A stretch of 11,148 bases of DNA from Desulfobacteraceae bacterium (GTDB lineage: Bacteria; Desulfobacterota; Desulfobacteria; Desulfobacterales; UBA11574): positions 14,733-25,880 of the forward strand of contig DNGT01000280.1 of NCBI GenBank assembly GCA_003486165.1. The letters are read 5' to 3'. The position numbers and the translations under genes were made by a program. This document shows, piece by piece, positions 5,527 to 11,148 of the stretch. Below the pieces are notes generated by a model. The model saw nothing but the letters and a program-made list of their open reading frames with translations, was not told the origin of the DNA and searched no databases. Position 1 is the first letter of the stretch. The number at the start of each line of letters is the position of its first letter.

Positions 5527-7737
5527 TTAAAAAACTTCCCTCCAGAATCTAACAAATAAGTTAATTGACGGCAGCAGTGGATCAATATTTTTAACTCCTG
5601 CTCCAAGGCTCGGGCTGGCATTACTCGGGTTTTCACCGAACACTGAAATCAATAATTTTGTTCCGGTCCTGGTTATCAGTGTAACCGGTTTGGAAGGAAT
5701 ACCTCTTCCGATGTTTAACATGCGTTCCAAGTTTGAATCATTATTAAAATCCAAGACCGCTGCACCCGTTAAATAAGACAGAGCATATAGTTTGCCGTCG
5801 CCTCCGGGCACATCGGGATCGTTTTTGGGCGTAAATGTAATAATATAAAATGTTTTATAAAAAACCGTTCCTTCTGCAAGAACCTTTTCACCCACAGCAT
5901 TGCCACTGTCATCCACCAGCCGTATATACCAGCCCTTGCCGGTATGCAAATCGGGAGATGTGGCTGTTGGATCTGTAATATCAGCCAGATCCGTTCCGCC
6001 GACAATGGTGGTTAAAGAATGTGTTTCTTTCACGGCGGCGATGATATCAGGTCCGGTGAAACTGCAAGCATTGTTACGATTGTTACAGCAGGCGTTTTCC
6101 CGATCTCCTGTTCCCATAAACACCATATCATACCCTTTTTCGAGGGTAACACTCGGTGGATAGAAAAATTTCCTGGAGTTGTTATTATCTGTTTTAAAGA
6201 AGACCTGTCCTGTCCATGAATGTATATTTTCATTACAATTTGGAAAAGCCAAAGAATTACCGCCACTGTCAGTAAAACTCGCAAACCGCCACATCTGGCC
6301 GCCAAGGTCGCCCACATACACTTTATCCAAAAAGCCATTGTCATTTTCATCGATAACAAGGACTGTACTTGGAAAGCTGTAATTCATGCCGGTGGTGAAC
6401 TTTTTCACCACAGCACCGGTCAGCACATTAACGGCAATCACCGCCTTTCCTGAAGAATTGTCTGAACTATACCCTCCGCCGATAAAAAATACAGGCGTTC
6501 CGATGGTATCTTCATCTGTGGTCTTGACAACACCGAATTGGGGCTCGGACCAGGTCTCACCCAACTCCGCAATGAGCGTTGTGGGGGCTGCCCAGCCGAG
6601 CCCGGAATCATCATACTGGTTGATCCTCCAAAGATATTGCGGAGAAGAAGGATCTGTCACATCCAATGCAAAGTAACTGCTGCCCCCCTTCCTTTCGCCG
6701 CATATAAGAACAACTTTATCTCCATGGCCCGTATCTACGACACCATCTTGGTCGATGTCCTTAAAATAAATCTTTGGGGTGGCGTCTATATAACTCTGAT
6801 GACCAACACCTTCTATCATCTCTTTTAAGCGCGGCAATTGATCAGGGGGGATAAAAGCCCACTCCTCAGTGCCATGGGATGTCACGGTCGGAGGAACCCC
6901 TGAACTCTCTGTTACATCTAACACCGCGTGAAGCATCCCATCGTTTGCGCCAAAATAGACCATTGTCTTGGAAGTACCGTCAGCATATCTGTATTGAAAA
7001 ATAGACGGTTCGCTGTGAAGGACATCACCTGTAATTATTGATCTGTTTTCTCTAACATCACTGTCAGCGTCCTCATCGAGGACATCCGCCCCTCGAACAT
7101 AATTGATGATATCTGACGTACTTCTGGTTGGATTTCCAAGGATGGTGGCTGTCAATTTTGCATTGGTCGACTCAAATCGAATCAAACTTGTCAGATAAGT
7201 ATAGATATTCCTGTTTGAACTTTGGATGTAGTTGTTTTTGGTAATATCGGCCCAGTCGATGGTCGCCCAGTAAGGCACGGCATCGACCTTCAAGGCGCCA
7301 TTGGGCCACGTGGCCGGATTACCATTGGCATCGACAATCCGGCTGTCCGACGAAATTCCATATTTGGTGACGTTTCCTTCCCAGAAATTCCCTTCGCCGG
7401 GTTTAAAAAAGGCCATATAAATTTTGTCTCCGCTGATGGTTTTTGCAGCAGGCACAACCGGCGCCATAAATGTGCAGATCCCTGAAAGGATATCGCTTCC
7501 CGGGACTTTAACTGCATCTTGTTCCGGTGCTGCGACAGGTGTGTAATCGATACCCGTGCGCCCAACCATTTGTTCCATCTCGGTCCCGCTATCCGGCAAA
7601 AGAATGATATTGGGTGACTGATCATCGGCGGTCACCGAAAAAACACAGGCATCATCCGCAAAAACCGGATATCCCGTAAATACAAGGCAAAATATGACCC
7701 ATAGTGTTGTGAATCCGAAATGTTTTATTGTTTTCAT
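5527..7737 (-). CDS. pilY1: PilY1-type type IV pilus tip/adhesin protein, short form
   Basis: PilY1 proteins are exported calcium-binding proteins that, with the minor pilins, form the tip complex of type IV pili and act in assembly, adhesion and surface sensing. The 736-residue product has a signal peptide (residues 1 to about 27, ending VFADD). The C-terminal PilY1 beta-propeller is clear: GDVLHSEPSIF (237-247), MVYFGANDGMLHA (259-271), WAFIPP (293-298), ALDVTDPSSPQYLW (357-370), YVGDLGGQMWRF (474-485) and GTGDREN (542-548). Two EF-hand-like loops, DIDQDGVVD (327-335) and DENDNGFLD (463-471), are candidate calcium sites. Large PilY1 proteins often exceed 1000 residues and carry an N-terminal von Willebrand A domain; here only PNIILLPDSGTEMEQ (42-56) recalls that domain's start and no complete MIDAS is present. 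A cysteine cluster (residues 550-558) is unusual. AGAGGAA precedes the ATG. It is the last gene of the pilW-pilV-pilX-pilY1 series. Confidence 0.9.
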   Translation of the reverse strand: MKTIKHFGFTTLWVIFCLVFTGYPVFADDACVFSVTADDQSPNIILLPDSGTEMEQMVGRTGIDYTPVAAPEQDAVKVPGSDILSGICTFMAPVVPAAKTISGDKIYMAFFKPGEGNFWEGNVTKYGISSDSRIVDANGNPATWPNGALKVDAVPYWATIDWADITKNNYIQSSNRNIYTYLTSLIRFESTNAKLTATILGNPTRSTSDIINYVRGADVLDEDADSDVRENRSIITGDVLHSEPSIFQYRYADGTSKTMVYFGANDGMLHAVLDVTESSGVPPTVTSHGTEEWAFIPPDQLPRLKEMIEGVGHQSYIDATPKIYFKDIDQDGVVDTGHGDKVVLICGERKGGSSYFALDVTDPSSPQYLWRINQYDDSGLGWAAPTTLIAELGETWSEPQFGVVKTTDEDTIGTPVFFIGGGYSSDNSSGKAVIAVNVLTGAVVKKFTTGMNYSFPSTVLVIDENDNGFLDKVYVGDLGGQMWRFASFTDSGGNSLAFPNCNENIHSWTGQVFFKTDNNNSRKFFYPPSVTLEKGYDMVFMGTGDRENACCNNRNNACSFTGPDIIAAVKETHSLTTIVGGTDLADITDPTATSPDLHTGKGWYIRLVDDSGNAVGEKVLAEGTVFYKTFYIITFTPKNDPDVPGGDGKLYALSYLTGAAVLDFNNDSNLERMLNIGRGIPSKPVTLITRTGTKLLISVFGENPSNASPSLGAGVKNIDPLLPSINLFVRFWREVF

Positions 7738-7790
7738 AATTATTCCTCTGTTTTCACTATATTTTTTCTAACCTACTATCGAAACCTAAT

Positions 7791-7902
7791 TGAGCGGTTT
7801 CCGAGGTTGCTGCAGATTCAAGACGAAGCGCATGGAGCCATAGTGTAATCTATTGCAAATGCGCTTCAACGAAGAAGATGCGGTAAGATCGGAAATCGCT
7901 CA
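7791..7902. repeat. Long imperfect palindrome (MITE-like) between pilX and pilY1
   Basis: The 172-base gap between pilX and pilY1 is mostly one imperfect palindrome. The ends read TGAGCG-g-TTTCCGA (7791-7804) and, on the other strand from 7902, TGAGCG-a-TTTCCGA: 13 of 14 match. The inner arms GAAGCGCAT (7825-7833) and ATGCGCTTC (7859-7867) pair perfectly around a 25-base loop, and the arms between match partly. It begins eight bases after the pilX stop. No T-run follows on the transcribed strand, so it is not a simple terminator. Size and symmetry fit a non-autonomous mobile element or palindromic repeat family. Whether it recurs in the genome cannot be seen here, and no clear target duplication was found. 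Confidence 0.55.
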
Positions 7903-7909
7903 GGATTGG

Positions 7910-8398
7910 TTAAAAACCGATACGAAAAAACCCAACCACGATATTTTTGGTGGTCTCTTTAGAGCTATATCCGTTGCATACCATCTGATACTGATGTGCT
8001 TTGAATTTACCCACCGAATACCCGGATCCTCTGGGAGGCGATAATGGGCTGTCATATTCAACTTCTCCATTGAACGATTGGTTCGCATTAATCGATAGCG
8101 CTGTGGGAAGACCGGAAGTAATTCCTACATAAGGAACTGTGTTGTTTGGAAAATAATGAGGAGTACCTGCTGTGATATTGTCAGGGCCGTATAAATCGGG
8201 GCTCCATGTCACATAGGCTGTTGCAGATTCGGCTGCGTAAAACGCCAGTTTATGCCTCAGCTCATTTCCTGCGATCTGAGTGTCAATGCTTGATGAAGTT
8301 AATACTGCAATACCCAGAATTGTCAGCAACACCAACAAAACCATGCTGAGAGCCATTACAGAACCCTTCTCATTGTCTAACTGATATTTTTGTTTCAT
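7910..8398 (-). CDS. pilX: PilX-like minor pilin
   Basis: PilX proteins are minor pilins that, with PilV, PilW and PilY1, prime type IV pilus assembly at the inner membrane. The 162-residue product has the PilX N-terminal signature: a short cytoplasmic leader, EKGSVMALSMVLLVLLTILGIAV as the membrane-spanning helix (residues 10-32), then SSIDTQIAGNELRHKLAFYAAESA, the amphipathic continuation typical of the family. As usual for PilX, the classical G-FTLIE cleavage motif is not strict (KG|SVMAL). The remaining domain (about 100 residues) is variable, with a single cysteine. The ribosome binding site is weak. It follows pilV after 42 bases and is separated from pilY1 by a palindromic element. Confidence in the family is high; the exact ortholog name is by context. 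Confidence 0.85.
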   Translation of the reverse strand: MKQKYQLDNEKGSVMALSMVLLVLLTILGIAVLTSSSIDTQIAGNELRHKLAFYAAESATAYVTWSPDLYGPDNITAGTPHYFPNNTVPYVGITSGLPTALSINANQSFNGEVEYDSPLSPPRGSGYSVGKFKAHQYQMVCNGYSSKETTKNIVVGFFRIGF

Positions 8399-8440
8399 AA
8401 AATCCCATTATCTTCATTGGGGCGCAGACCCTAAGTTCGA

Positions 8441-8845
8441 TTAGACATCTGGTTTAAGAATACAAAACTCCGCTCTTTTACCTTGTCCGGTAACCGTTAC
8501 AGTAATGTTCTTGGTGTTTGTCACCGGATTGTCGTCAATTATTGTCCATGAAATGGTATAATTTCCTAATATTTCCTGATGCGGATTGCCGGCTGAGTCC
8601 AGTAAGGGATCATCATACGAAAGCGCTGATAGTTCTTCAATCTTGTCCATGCCCCATGTACTGAGATCTGTAAGTTTGCCGGCGGTGGAATTCATCCTGA
8701 TGGCTGAGGTCTGCATGCCTGCGATGGCCAGCATCCCTACTGAAAAAATTGTAAGGGCAATGAGCACCTCTATAAGCGTATACCCGTTTTCTTTTTTCGA
8801 TGTTTCCATCTGAATCTTTGCATTCATTATATATGCGTTATCCAA
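8441..8845 (-). CDS. pilV: PilV-like type IV minor pilin
   Basis: A 134-residue prepilin with a perfect class III signal: ENG|YTLIEVLIAL, where G21 is the prepilin peptidase site, Y22 would become the N-methylated residue and E26 is the conserved glutamate 5. The hydrophobic helix runs to about residue 43. QTSAIRMNSTAGKLTDLSTWGMDKIEEL and the C-terminal beta domain (NYTISWTIIDDNPV...NITVTVT) match the PilV pattern. The 8845 start is a TTG giving a 21-residue leader; ATG 8827 and ATG 8809 are shorter options in frame, and none has a good ribosome binding site, so the N-terminus is uncertain. It begins 14 bases after pilW ends and is probably translated from the same message. Confidence 0.85.
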   Translation of the reverse strand: MDNAYIMNAKIQMETSKKENGYTLIEVLIALTIFSVGMLAIAGMQTSAIRMNSTAGKLTDLSTWGMDKIEELSALSYDDPLLDSAGNPHQEILGNYTISWTIIDDNPVTNTKNITVTVTGQGKRAEFCILKPDV

Positions 8846-8859
8846 TCTCGAGTATTATC

Positions 8860-9555
8860 CTATAGGCCTAAATTTCGGCATTTAATCCAAACGGTTAAAC
8901 TTCTGCGGCTGAAATTGTCATTCTGTGGTTCTAAAATCTCCCATCCCCGCTGGTTAAGGTACGCGTTATTATTTGGGGAAGCCAACGTGGTCCTGTCTGT
9001 CCGGGCCACCATGGTTATCTCCACCGATCTGATTTGATTCATATTTTCTTCGGCAACATCGCTGCCTTTCGGGTTCAGCACAACGGGGGGTGAAGACCCG
9101 TCAAGATAAACAAAATCGAGGGCATCGATATTCTGAACCACCATCTGATTCCCTCCACCGGTATTTTTCACAAGATTGTTTGCTTTAAGACAATAGGTAA
9201 TATCTTCATTCGCATCGTCCGTATCTCCGTCCGAATCACTGCCGTCAAGATCCCCTCCGACATCTTCGGTAAAATTGATCGACGTTGCGTTTGCTGTTTT
9301 GATCCTTGCATTGGCATTACCGGTGGGATCACACCCGGCCATTCGAATTTCTCTTTGCATGTAAAACAGGGCAATTCTTAAATTCTGGTTCATAGCAGAG
9401 GTCTCTTCCTGAACCACATAAGATTTATGCTGGTTTAACAATGTAGAATAAATTGCTCCCAGGGCAAGAAGAGCAACAACCATGGCAACCAAAAGTTCTA
9501 CCATTGTAAAACCTTGATTTAGATACCTGATATTTATTTTTAACTTCATTTCCAT
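8860..9555 (-). CDS. pilW: PilW-like type IV minor pilin
   Basis: The first gene of the minor pilin operon. It has a clear prepilin site, NQG|FTMVELLVAMVV, with glutamate at position 5 of the mature protein, a hydrophobic helix, and the PilW-type continuation (NQNLRIALFYMQREIRMAGCDP). A strongly acidic stretch with GGDLDGSDSDGDTDD, about 35-55 residues after the end of the membrane helix, could bind calcium. Two cysteines after the helix (in MAGCDP and ITYCLK) could form a disulfide, with a third near the end. I place the start at ATG 9555 (leader of 15 residues) because a perfect sigma-54 promoter would begin transcription near 9565, downstream of the ATG at 9573. If another promoter is used, 9573 adds six residues; ATG 9549 is also possible. 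The mature protein is the same in all cases. Confidence 0.85.
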   Translation of the reverse strand: MEMKLKINIRYLNQGFTMVELLVAMVVALLALGAIYSTLLNQHKSYVVQEETSAMNQNLRIALFYMQREIRMAGCDPTGNANARIKTANATSINFTEDVGGDLDGSDSDGDTDDANEDITYCLKANNLVKNTGGGNQMVVQNIDALDFVYLDGSSPPVVLNPKGSDVAEENMNQIRSVEITMVARTDRTTLASPNNNAYLNQRGWEILEPQNDNFSRRSLTVWIKCRNLGL

Positions 9556-9576
9556 AACGTCACTTTGCTCCATTTC

Positions 9577-9591
9577 GCAAATTTTGTGCCA
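9577..9591 (-). promoter_or_regulatory. Sigma-54 (-24/-12) promoter of the minor pilin operon
   Basis: On the minus strand TGGCAC (9591-9586), a five-base spacer AAAAT, then TTGC (9580-9577): every conserved position of the RpoN consensus TGGCAC-N5-TTGC is present, including GG at -24 and GC at -12. RpoN with PilR controls pilin genes in several proteobacteria, so the context supports it. The predicted start of transcription is near 9565, inside the first annotated-length reading frame of pilW. Confidence 0.75.
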
Positions 9592-9938
9592 AAAACGTTC
9601 TGTTTTTGAAAGGGTTTAAAGACACATCATTTTCCAAAAACATATAATAACGCATATGGATTTGTTTTAATTAACAATAGTTGATGTATTCGAACGCTGA
9701 ACAGTAAATAAAGATGTCAATTTGAGAAATACAAGTTTAGCGTGCTGTCTGGTTTTTAGGTGGACAATTTATTGGATTTCACCTGCTAATGCACCGAAAG
9801 ATGTGCATGAATGCACATCTTTCGGTGCAATCAATCCTTTCATACTCTTATGAGTACTGCCTAATCGAATTCACATGGAACGAAACTTACAAACAATTGA
9901 GATTTGACTATTACCTCTGTTTCCAGTAGGAAAAGAAC
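9592..9938. other. Divergent pilW-slp intergenic region
   Basis: About 350 bases without a gene. It holds the 40-base palindrome (9790-9829), a short AGGTG/CACCT pair flanking AT-rich sequence just left of it, and a small TACTC-TTAT-GAGTA symmetry (9843-9856) upstream of slp. For slp a weak CTTACA (9886-9891) and TATTAC (9909-9914) pair with 17 bases spacing is the best promoter candidate I see. Confidence 0.5.
9790..9829. repeat. 40-base near-perfect palindrome
   Basis: Left arm TGCACCGAAAGATGTGCAT (9790-9808), centre GA, right arm the exact reverse complement (9811-9829): 19 of 19 pairs match. No T-run follows on either strand and the flanking genes diverge, so a terminator has no obvious job here. 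It sits about 200 bases upstream of the sigma-54 promoter and about 110 bases upstream of slp. Candidates are an activator or repressor site, a structured RNA in a longer transcript, or a mobile-element relic. Confidence 0.7.
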
Positions 9939-10439
9939 ATGATACCCAAACATGCCAGGTTCATTATCTGTATTTTTTTCATTATGTTCGTGTTGGGTTG
10001 CACCGCAGGGATTACCAAGCATTCGCGATCAATGGTCACATATACGGGTACATTCTCGGCGCTGCAAAAGACGCCGGATGCCCATAAAGGCGAGGTGATC
10101 ATGTTCGGTGGCAGGGTTATAGAAGCTAAAACCTCGCCTTCCCTATCCGAACTCTTCGTCCTGCAACTTGCCCTTGACACCGGGGGTCGGCCCGTGAATC
10201 CAGATCAATCCGAGGGCCGCTTTATTGTCCAAACCAAGCAGCTTCTTGATCCCGCTGTCTATCAAAAAGGTATTCTGCTCACAGTAGTGGGGACAATCAA
10301 AGGGAGTAAAGTTGGGCCTATTGGTGGTTTCGAATACATCTATCCCTCGGTAGAACTCATAGAGATCAAGCTTTGGCCAAAAGGAATGCGAACTCGACCG
10401 ATGATCCATTTTGGTATCGGTGTGGGCACCTCATTTTAA
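9939..10439 (+). CDS. slp: Slp-family outer membrane lipoprotein
   Basis: Slp proteins are outer-membrane lipoproteins; in E. coli the gene responds to starvation and acid, and the molecular role is poorly known. The 166-residue product starts with a lipoprotein signal peptide, FIICIFFIMFVLGC, with the lipidated cysteine at residue 21 (VLGC lipobox). The Slp domain follows: FSALQKTPDAHKGEVIMFGGRVIEAK, then LQLALDTGGRPV, SEGRFIVQTKQLLDPAVYQKGILLTVVGTIKG and IGGFEYIYPSVELIEIKLW, which parallels the known Slp pattern (GG-V, PLD--GRP, G-F--, LDP--F--G--VTVVG, Y-F-V-----W). AGGA at 9928-9931 precedes the ATG. Charged residues after the cysteine (no Asp at +2) are compatible with outer-membrane sorting. 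It is divergent from the pil operon and has no obvious operon partner. Confidence 0.85.
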   Translation: MIPKHARFIICIFFIMFVLGCTAGITKHSRSMVTYTGTFSALQKTPDAHKGEVIMFGGRVIEAKTSPSLSELFVLQLALDTGGRPVNPDQSEGRFIVQTKQLLDPAVYQKGILLTVVGTIKGSKVGPIGGFEYIYPSVELIEIKLWPKGMRTRPMIHFGIGVGTSF

Positions 10440-10707
10440 AACATCCGTCATTCATGTATGCGCTCACCTTAATTTTTTAGGAGGTAAAATAATAATTGGC
10501 ATTATGTTGAAGAGCCTCAGACCAGACTACAAGAAGTAGAAGGCTGATCGGGATCAAATCTTGTATAACGATTTAAAATTGGACCTGTTTCCTCATCACC
10601 TTTATATAACATTTGCAATTCAGTCTGTATTTGGATAGTGGTAATATCAACTCACGTTTTGAAAAAAAGTAATTTATAAAATTTTAACGATCTTAAGGTA
10701 TAAAAAT
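10440..10707 (+). other. Gap with an orphan Shine-Dalgarno and an amber-interrupted small frame
   Basis: 268 bases without a called gene. AGGAGG at 10479-10484 is as strong as any in the window but has no well-placed ATG. The nearest frame (ATT 10495 or ATG 10504) gives MLKSLRPDYKK, then TAG 10537-10539, and then stays open as KADRDQILYNDLKLDLF and on to a TAG at 10636-10638. It could be a broken 45-codon gene. No terminator for slp is evident. Confidence 0.3.
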
Positions 10708-10965
10708 ATGTCTGATCTTGAAAACAAAAAACTGCCGACGGTTGAACAAGTTGAAGAGATCATGGAAGACTGGGGAAAGTTTTCGGTTGAAGAGTTTGCA
10801 GTCCGTTTTCAGCTGGAAAAGGAAGTTATATATGCTACCGTAGAATATCTCCACAAATTGAAAAGAACATCCGACGAACGTTCAATTCCAGTCCTGGCAT
10901 GTTATCGAAACGACAAGCTTGAATCCATTGTCAGATGCGCTGGTGCGCGACACGGTTATATGTGA
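10708..10965 (+). CDS. Unrecognised 85-residue protein
   Basis: Not recognised. It is acidic in the first third (LPTVEQVEEIMEDWG) and largely helical by composition. The segment FSVEEFAVRFQLEKEVIYATVEYLHKL (about 25-51) could be a small helix-turn-helix-like unit (helix, turn at FQLEKE, helix), which would fit a DNA-binding or adaptor role, but this is inference. There are cysteines at residues 65 and 77 near the C-terminus, and no signal peptide or membrane helix. The start has TTAAGG at 10692-10697, about 10 bases upstream. Its frame is uninterrupted with balanced codon use, so it is probably real. Confidence 0.6.
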   Translation: MSDLENKKLPTVEQVEEIMEDWGKFSVEEFAVRFQLEKEVIYATVEYLHKLKRTSDERSIPVLACYRNDKLESIVRCAGARHGYM

Positions 10966-11105
10966 TCCAAAGAGTTGGTCAATCCTTAATTTCCGTATAC
11001 GATAATTTTCCATGGGTAATCCTGAAATATTGAACTATCGTGATTCCCCATATTTTATAACCAAGATCCTCACTTATCACCTTTATGCACTCAAGGGAAA
11101 CTGAC

Positions 11106-11148
11106 ATGAAAGATATTGCCCGGCAAATTCGATCCCTTATTTCAACGG
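11106..11148 (+). CDS. Start of a gene running off the window (partial)
   Basis: ATG 11106 with AAGGGA about seven bases upstream opens MKDIARQIRSLIST and continues past the edge. It reads as a normal amphipathic N-terminus, but 14 residues are not enough to name it. The 140 bases between the 85-residue protein and this start contain no gene or clear signal. Confidence 0.4.
   Translation, partial: MKDIARQIRSLIST

Noticed and set aside
6030..6359. 109-residue minus-strand frame inside pilY1
   Set aside because: It is in another frame of the same strand within a well-supported PilY1 coding region.
9811..9860. The 40-base palindrome as a Rho-independent terminator
   Set aside because: No T-run on either side in either direction, and both flanking genes are transcribed away from it.
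10143..10409. 88-residue minus-strand frame opposite slp
   Set aside because: It is the antisense of the clear Slp domain and has no start signal or family features.
10498..10515. Second sigma-54 promoter (TGGCAT...TTGAAG) after slp
   Set aside because: The -12 element lacks the essential GC at the right distance, so only the -24 half resembles the consensus.

Overview
The window looks like a chromosomal segment of a Gram-negative bacterium, most likely a Desulfobacterota/Deltaproteobacteria-type organism. This is an inference from gene content: an outer-membrane Slp-like lipoprotein, type IV minor pilins with a PilY1-type adhesin, a textbook sigma-54 promoter, an RtcA-type RNA cyclase and moderate-to-low GC. 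No rRNA, tRNA, CRISPR array or intact transposase gene is visible.

Left part (1-2372): the tail of an unidentified + strand gene, then two minus-strand housekeeping-type genes. A GMP reductase (guaC) lies upstream of an RNA 3'-terminal phosphate cyclase (rtcA) of a divergent subfamily. No rtcB or rtcR is in the window. Between guaC and the next + strand genes is an AT-rich 390-base gap holding a nested inverted repeat.

Middle (2762-5526): a small + strand ORF with a strong ribosome binding site (perhaps frameshifted near its end), yhbY (ribosome-assembly RNA-binding protein), and a convergent SplB-like radical SAM gene. Directly upstream of the radical SAM gene, in the same frame, is a 39-codon relic of the C-terminus of PhoU. 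Past the relic the DNA becomes AT-rich and carries a promoter, a small gene that appears broken by a one-base shift, and a DUF2971 gene overlapping it by 8 bases. This block (about 4300-5500) looks like an accessory insertion.

Right part (5527-9573): a minus-strand minor-pilin operon in the order pilW-pilV-pilX-pilY1. It is headed by a perfect -24/-12 sigma-54 promoter match located so close to pilW that it argues for a downstream start codon. The products would form the primed tip complex of a type IV pilus, PilY1 being the tip-associated calcium-binding beta-propeller protein. A 112-bp long imperfect palindrome sits between pilX and pilY1. The divergent region between pilW and slp holds a 40-base near-perfect palindrome.

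End (9939-11148): an Slp-family lipoprotein, a 268-base gap with an orphan Shine-Dalgarno, an unrecognised 85-residue protein, and the first 14 codons of a gene running off the window.

The strongest leads are the sigma-54 promoter/start-codon conflict, the two long palindromes, the phoU relic, and the DUF2971 locus with its disrupted small partner. None is proof of a new system; each is stated with what would settle it.
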